52,995 nt of DNA from Magnetospirillum sp. WYHS-4 (GTDB lineage: Bacteria > Pseudomonadota > Alphaproteobacteria > Rhodospirillales > GLO-3): contig JAMOBD010000012.1 of the NCBI GenBank assembly GCA_039908345.1, positions 1 to 52,995 of the forward strand. Reading direction: 5' to 3'. How positions within the stretch are numbered: the stretch's first letter is position 1; each line of letters begins with the position of its first letter. Shown here piece after piece: positions 49,783 through 52,995 of the stretch. The notes beneath the pieces were generated by a model. That model ran no database searches and was not told where the DNA came from. It was given only the letters and a program-made list of their open reading frames with translations. Both the position numbers and the translations under genes were made by a program.

Positions 49783-50928
49783 ATGGCGATTTCCAGGGTT
49801 TTCCGGTCGCGGGGTTTTCTCGTCGTTGTGGCCGTGCTGGCCGTCGGCGGGGGCGGAGTCTGGTTCAGGACGGGGCAGCCGCTCGAAGTCGAAATCCTCC
49901 ATCCCGCCACCGACGCGCCGGTGACCGTCTATGGCCTGGGCACCGTCGAGGCGCGCATCCTGTCCAAGTTGGGCTTCGAGGTGACAGGGACCCTTATCGA
50001 ACTGGCTGCCGACCACGGCCAGAGCGTCAAGGCCGGGCAGTTACTCGCCCGGCTCGACGACCGTGAACAGCGGGCCAAGCTGGCCCAGGCGGAGGCACAG
50101 TTCCGCCAGGGCCAGGCCGGCCTCGCCCAGGCCCAGGCGCGGCTAGACCGGGCGCGCGCCACCCTGGGCCAGAAGCGCAACGTCAACCAGCGGCGTCAGA
50201 GCTTGGTGCGCGACGGCGCCGTTTCCAAGGAAGCGGCCGAGGACGCCAATTCGGCGGCCGATGTGGCGGTGGCCGACGTAGCGGTCTCCGCCGCCGACCT
50301 GGAAGTGGCGCGAGGTGCCCTGGAGGCCGCCCGCGCGCAAATGCAGCGCGAGGAGGCTCTGCTCGCCAAGTACATCCTGGCGGCGCCCTACGACGGCCTG
50401 GTGGTCGAACGGTCCAAGGAGTTGGGCGCGGCGGTGGCGCCGGGGACCTCGGTCTTCACCGTCATCGATCCGGCCACGGTTTGGGCACGGGCTTATGTGG
50501 ACGAAGCGCTCGCCGGCAGCCTGGCGGAAGGGCAGGGGGCGGAAATCCGCCTGCGTTCGCTGCCCGGCCAGGTTTTCGCCGGCCGCGTCGCCCGCATCGA
50601 CATCGAGAGCGATCGTATCGCCGAGGAACGACGCGTCCATGCGGCTTTCGACACCATTCCCGCCCGCTTCCATCTGGGAGAGCAGGCCGAGGTACTGGTC
50701 GCCGTCGGTCGCGCTGCCGAGGGAACGGTGATTCCAGCCGTCGCGGTTGCCGAGGGCGCCGTCTGGTTGATTCAGGACGGCATGCTGCGCCGCCGGCCGG
50801 TCCGCGTCCTCAAACGCCTGAGCGACGGACGTCTCGAGGTCGAGGGCTTGGCCATCCGGGATGCCGTCGTCGCCCGCCCGCAGCCAGGCTTCGCCGAGGG
50901 CCGGAAGGCGCGGGAGAAGACGTCGTGA
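49783..50928 (+). CDS. HlyD-type membrane fusion (periplasmic adaptor) protein
   Basis: 381 residues. N-terminal TM (about 9-27), beta-barrel and lipoyl halves (TGTLIELAADHGQSVKAGQLLARLDD; ILAAPYDGLVVERSKELGAAVAPG), a helical hairpin coiled coil (about 90-190) between them. Joins an inner-membrane transporter to an outer channel. First gene of an export operon with an FtsX-type permease and ATPase; the last codons overlap the next start (GTGA). Confidence 0.88.
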   Translation: MAISRVFRSRGFLVVVAVLAVGGGGVWFRTGQPLEVEILHPATDAPVTVYGLGTVEARILSKLGFEVTGTLIELAADHGQSVKAGQLLARLDDREQRAKLAQAEAQFRQGQAGLAQAQARLDRARATLGQKRNVNQRRQSLVRDGAVSKEAAEDANSAADVAVADVAVSAADLEVARGALEAARAQMQREEALLAKYILAAPYDGLVVERSKELGAAVAPGTSVFTVIDPATVWARAYVDEALAGSLAEGQGAEIRLRSLPGQVFAGRVARIDIESDRIAEERRVHAAFDTIPARFHLGEQAEVLVAVGRAAEGTVIPAVAVAEGAVWLIQDGMLRRRPVRVLKRLSDGRLEVEGLAIRDAVVARPQPGFAEGRKAREKTS

Positions 50929-52055
50929 ACTTGGCGCTCCGCGATATCCGCCACCATCGCGGCCGCTTCCTGCTGACGTGCCTGGGCCTTGCCCTGCTGC
51001 TGGGCGTGGTGATGTCCATGGTCGGCATCTTCCGCGGCCTGGAGAGCGACGCGCTGACCCTGGCGCGGGCGGCGGGCACAGATCTCTGGGTGGTGGAGCC
51101 GGGCCGGCGCGGGCCCTTCGCCGAGACATCGCGCATTCCCCGCGATGCCCGCGACACGGTCGCTCGCCTGGCCGGGGTGGCCGAGGCCGGGGTCATCACC
51201 TATCAGGTGGTCGAGGCGCCGGTCGACGCCCGCAAGGTGCGGATGTTCGTCATCGGCTACGAACCGGGCCATCCGGGCGGCCCGTTGGCGGTGATCGCCG
51301 GGCGGCCGATCGGGCGTAGCCACTTCGAGATGGTCATCGACCGCCGCGCCGGCATTCCCCTGGGGGCCGAGATCAAGCTGGGCAAGGACGTCTTCACCGT
51401 GGTCGGCCATACGGCCGGACAGGTGGATTCCGTGGGCAATCCGGTCGCCTATCTCACCCTCAAGGATGCCCAGACCCTGCAATTCACCTTGGACGGGGCG
51501 GCGGCGCGCAACCAGGCGGCGCGGGGCGAGACCGCCAATTCCAATCAGGTCAATGCGGTGATCGCCCGCGTCAAGCCCGGCGTTTCGCCCAGGGAAGTGG
51601 CGGCGGGCGTGTCGCGCTGGAAGCACCTGACGGCGCTGACCCAGGCGGAACAGGAGGAACTTCTGCTGTCCTCCCTGGTCGACAAGGCGCGCAAGCAGAT
51701 CGGCCTGTTCACCATCCTGCTGCTGATCGTCTCGGCGGTGGTGATCGCCCTCATCGTCTATACCATGACCCTGGACAAGACCCGCGAGATCGCCACCCTG
51801 AAGCTGATCGGCGCCCCCGACCGCGCCATCGTCGGCCTGATCCTGCAGCAGGCGCTCGCCATGGGGGTCATCGGCTTTTCCACCGGGGCCGCTCTGGTCT
51901 ATTCGGTACACGAACACTTCCCCCGCCGCATCGTGCTGCTGGTTGGCGACGATTTGATCCTGGCCGGGATCGTGCTGGCGGTCTGCGTGCTGGCCAGTCT
52001 GGCCGGGGTGCGCTACGCGTTGCGCATCGACCCGGCCCAGGCGCTGGGAGGGTGA
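50925..52055 (+). CDS. ABC transporter permease (FtsX/MacB/DevC-like)
   Basis: 376 residues, four TM FtsX-type layout: TM1 near 13-33 after NLALRDIRHHRGRFLLTC, a large periplasmic domain (about 45-250), then three C-terminal helices (about 270-375) with KTREIATLKLIGAPDRAIVGLILQQ, the coupling loop typical of the family. MacB/DevC-type exporters are mechanotransmitters rather than channels. GTG start in a GTGA overlap. Confidence 0.88.
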   Translation: MNLALRDIRHHRGRFLLTCLGLALLLGVVMSMVGIFRGLESDALTLARAAGTDLWVVEPGRRGPFAETSRIPRDARDTVARLAGVAEAGVITYQVVEAPVDARKVRMFVIGYEPGHPGGPLAVIAGRPIGRSHFEMVIDRRAGIPLGAEIKLGKDVFTVVGHTAGQVDSVGNPVAYLTLKDAQTLQFTLDGAAARNQAARGETANSNQVNAVIARVKPGVSPREVAAGVSRWKHLTALTQAEQEELLLSSLVDKARKQIGLFTILLLIVSAVVIALIVYTMTLDKTREIATLKLIGAPDRAIVGLILQQALAMGVIGFSTGAALVYSVHEHFPRRIVLLVGDDLILAGIVLAVCVLASLAGVRYALRIDPAQALGG

Positions 52056-52057
52056 CC

Positions 52058-52759
52058 ATGTCCGGCTGTCCCCTGATCGAACTGCGCGGGATCGCCAAGC
52101 ATTACGGCGAAGGCTCGACCCGCGTCGATGCGTTGCGCGACCTGGACCTCGATATCCACGCCGGCACGGTGGTGGGATTGTTGGGGCCCAGCGGGTCGGG
52201 CAAGAGCACCCTGCTCAACGTCATCGGCGCCATCGTGGAACCCAGCGCCGGAAGCATTCGTCTGGACGGCGATCCGGTCTACGACGGACGGTGGCTGCGC
52301 AAGGATTTGCGCCGCCTGCGTCTGGAAAAGATCGGTTTCATCTTCCAGTTCCATAATCTCATTCCCTTTCTGACGGCGCTGGAGAACGTGCTGGTGGTAT
52401 TGGACCTGGCAGGATGGGACAAGCCGGCGGCGCGTCGCCGTGCCCAGGAACTGCTGGATTACCTGGAGATCGGGGAACGCGGCCACAGCTACCCCTCCCA
52501 GCTTTCCGGCGGCCAGGCGCAACGGGTCGCCATCGCCCGCGCCTTGGCCAACCGACCACGGGTCATCCTGGCCGACGAGCCGACGGCGGCGTTGGATTCG
52601 GTCCGGGCAGGCATCGCCATGGACTTGTTCCGCCGGGTGGCGGTGGAGCAGGACGCGGCCGTGGTGGTGGTCACTCACGACGAGAAGATATTCGGGCGCT
52701 TCGACGCCATTCACGCGCTGCGCGAAGGTGTCCTGGAGACTGGCCATGCGCCGGCGTAA
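52058..52759 (+). CDS. ABC transporter ATP-binding protein (MacB/LolD-like)
   Basis: 233 residues. Walker [11 protein letters not shown]-loop [12 protein letters not shown], signature [16 protein letters not shown], Walker [13 protein letters not shown], and H-loop [11 protein letters not shown] are all intact. Powers the FtsX-type permease. ATG at 52058 with GGGAGG upstream preferred over the GTG two codons earlier. The last 14 bases overlap the TetR gene. Confidence 0.92.
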   Translation: MSGCPLIELRGIAKHYGEGSTRVDALRDLDLDIHAGTVVGLLGPSGSGKSTLLNVIGAIVEPSAGSIRLDGDPVYDGRWLRKDLRRLRLEKIGFIFQFHNLIPFLTALENVLVVLDLAGWDKPAARRRAQELLDYLEIGERGHSYPSQLSGGQAQRVAIARALANRPRVILADEPTAALDSVRAGIAMDLFRRVAVEQDAAVVVVTHDEKIFGRFDAIHALREGVLETGHAPA

Positions 52760-52995
52760 GAGCGCGGAAGAGCGCCGGGACGAGATCGTCGCCGCCACCC
52801 TTCGCCTGGCTTCCGAGGAGAGCCCCGAGCGGGTCACCACCGAAGCCATCGCCCGCGCCGTCGGAATTACCCAGGCGGCCGTCTTTCGCCACTTCTCCTC
52901 CAAGTCGGGGATATGGGTGGCGGTCGCGGCGTGGCTGGCGGAGACGGCGCCCTGTCGCTGGCGCGAAGCGGCGGCCGGCCCCGCGTCGCCGCCGG
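52746..52995 (+). CDS. TetR-family regulator, 3'-truncated by window
   Basis: First 83 codons only. Typical TetR HTH: RRDEIVAATLRLASEESPERVTTEAIARAVGITQAAVFRHFSSKSGIW, cited in part as TTEAIARAVGITQAAVFRHF with the recognition helix. It starts inside the ABC ATPase gene (14-base overlap), so it is translated with the exporter it probably controls. The ligand domain is outside the window. Confidence 0.85.
   Translation, partial: MRRRKSAEERRDEIVAATLRLASEESPERVTTEAIARAVGITQAAVFRHFSSKSGIWVAVAAWLAETAPCRWREAAAGPASPP

Overview
The window (about 53 kb, high GC, many ATGA/GTGA stop-start overlaps) looks like chromosome of an alphaproteobacterium, most plausibly a Rhodospirillales member related to Magnetospirillum. 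This is inferred from gene content: a phasin with PhaR-type operator, a second RpoH-like sigma factor, a 6S RNA gene between zapA and the 5-formyl-THF cyclo-ligase gene, sigma-54 flagellar hook genes, an Atm1-type exporter and HypE. The cell appears motile, PHB-storing, hydrogenase-bearing and perhaps CO2-fixing. No tRNA, rRNA, CRISPR array, prophage or complete IS was seen; two decayed IS3-type transposase remnants are present.

Layout. 1-5.8 kb: a DabA-type inorganic-carbon protein (5' end cut by the window) in an operon with three complex-I antiporter-like membrane subunits, probably an energy-coupled CO2/bicarbonate accumulation complex. 5.9-10.6 kb: an unknown membrane-anchored protein, then GT2 glycosyltransferase, VTT/DedA-like protein and ArnT-like transferase (lipid-linked sugar transfer). 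10.6-12.1 kb: HugZ-like protein, secreted PLA2-like protein, IS remnant. 12.1-15.1 kb: small genes, PilZ, FliN and a membrane GH17. 15.2-17.4 kb: phasin, TetR regulator, RpoH-like sigma factor. 17.4-20.9 kb: YmdB-type phosphodiesterase, 5-FCL, 6S RNA, ZapA, coiled-coil protein, GAPDH. 20.9-24.2 kb: an orphan FtsZ paralogue lacking the usual C-terminal peptide, a two-TM coiled-coil protein and a degenerate EAL-like protein. 24.2-30.1 kb: IS remnant, an unknown protein, and a four-gene nonulosonate/flagellin-glycosylation-type operon (Gfo/Idh, CMP-sugar synthetase, SDR, TPR-GT41). 30.2-35 kb: sigma-54-driven fliK-flgD-flgE. 35.1-38.3 kb: GT1 glycosyltransferase and O-antigen-ligase-like protein. 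38.6-45.1 kb: autotransporter-barrel protein, lipoprotein hydrolase, Atm1-like ABC, HD-GYP response regulator, CbiM/NikM with a DUF4198 protein under a NikR-type operator. 45.2-49.1 kb: hypE, then proA-nadD-rsfS-rlmH. 49.1-53 kb: two small genes and an HlyD/FtsX-type/ABC/TetR export operon cut by the window end.

The items I rate most worth following up are the orphan FtsZ plus candidate membrane partner, the DabA operon with three antiporter-like subunits (one of which has lost key charged residues), and the NikR-operator-controlled nickel uptake pair next to hypE. All calls were made by reading the sequence; no database search or computation was run.
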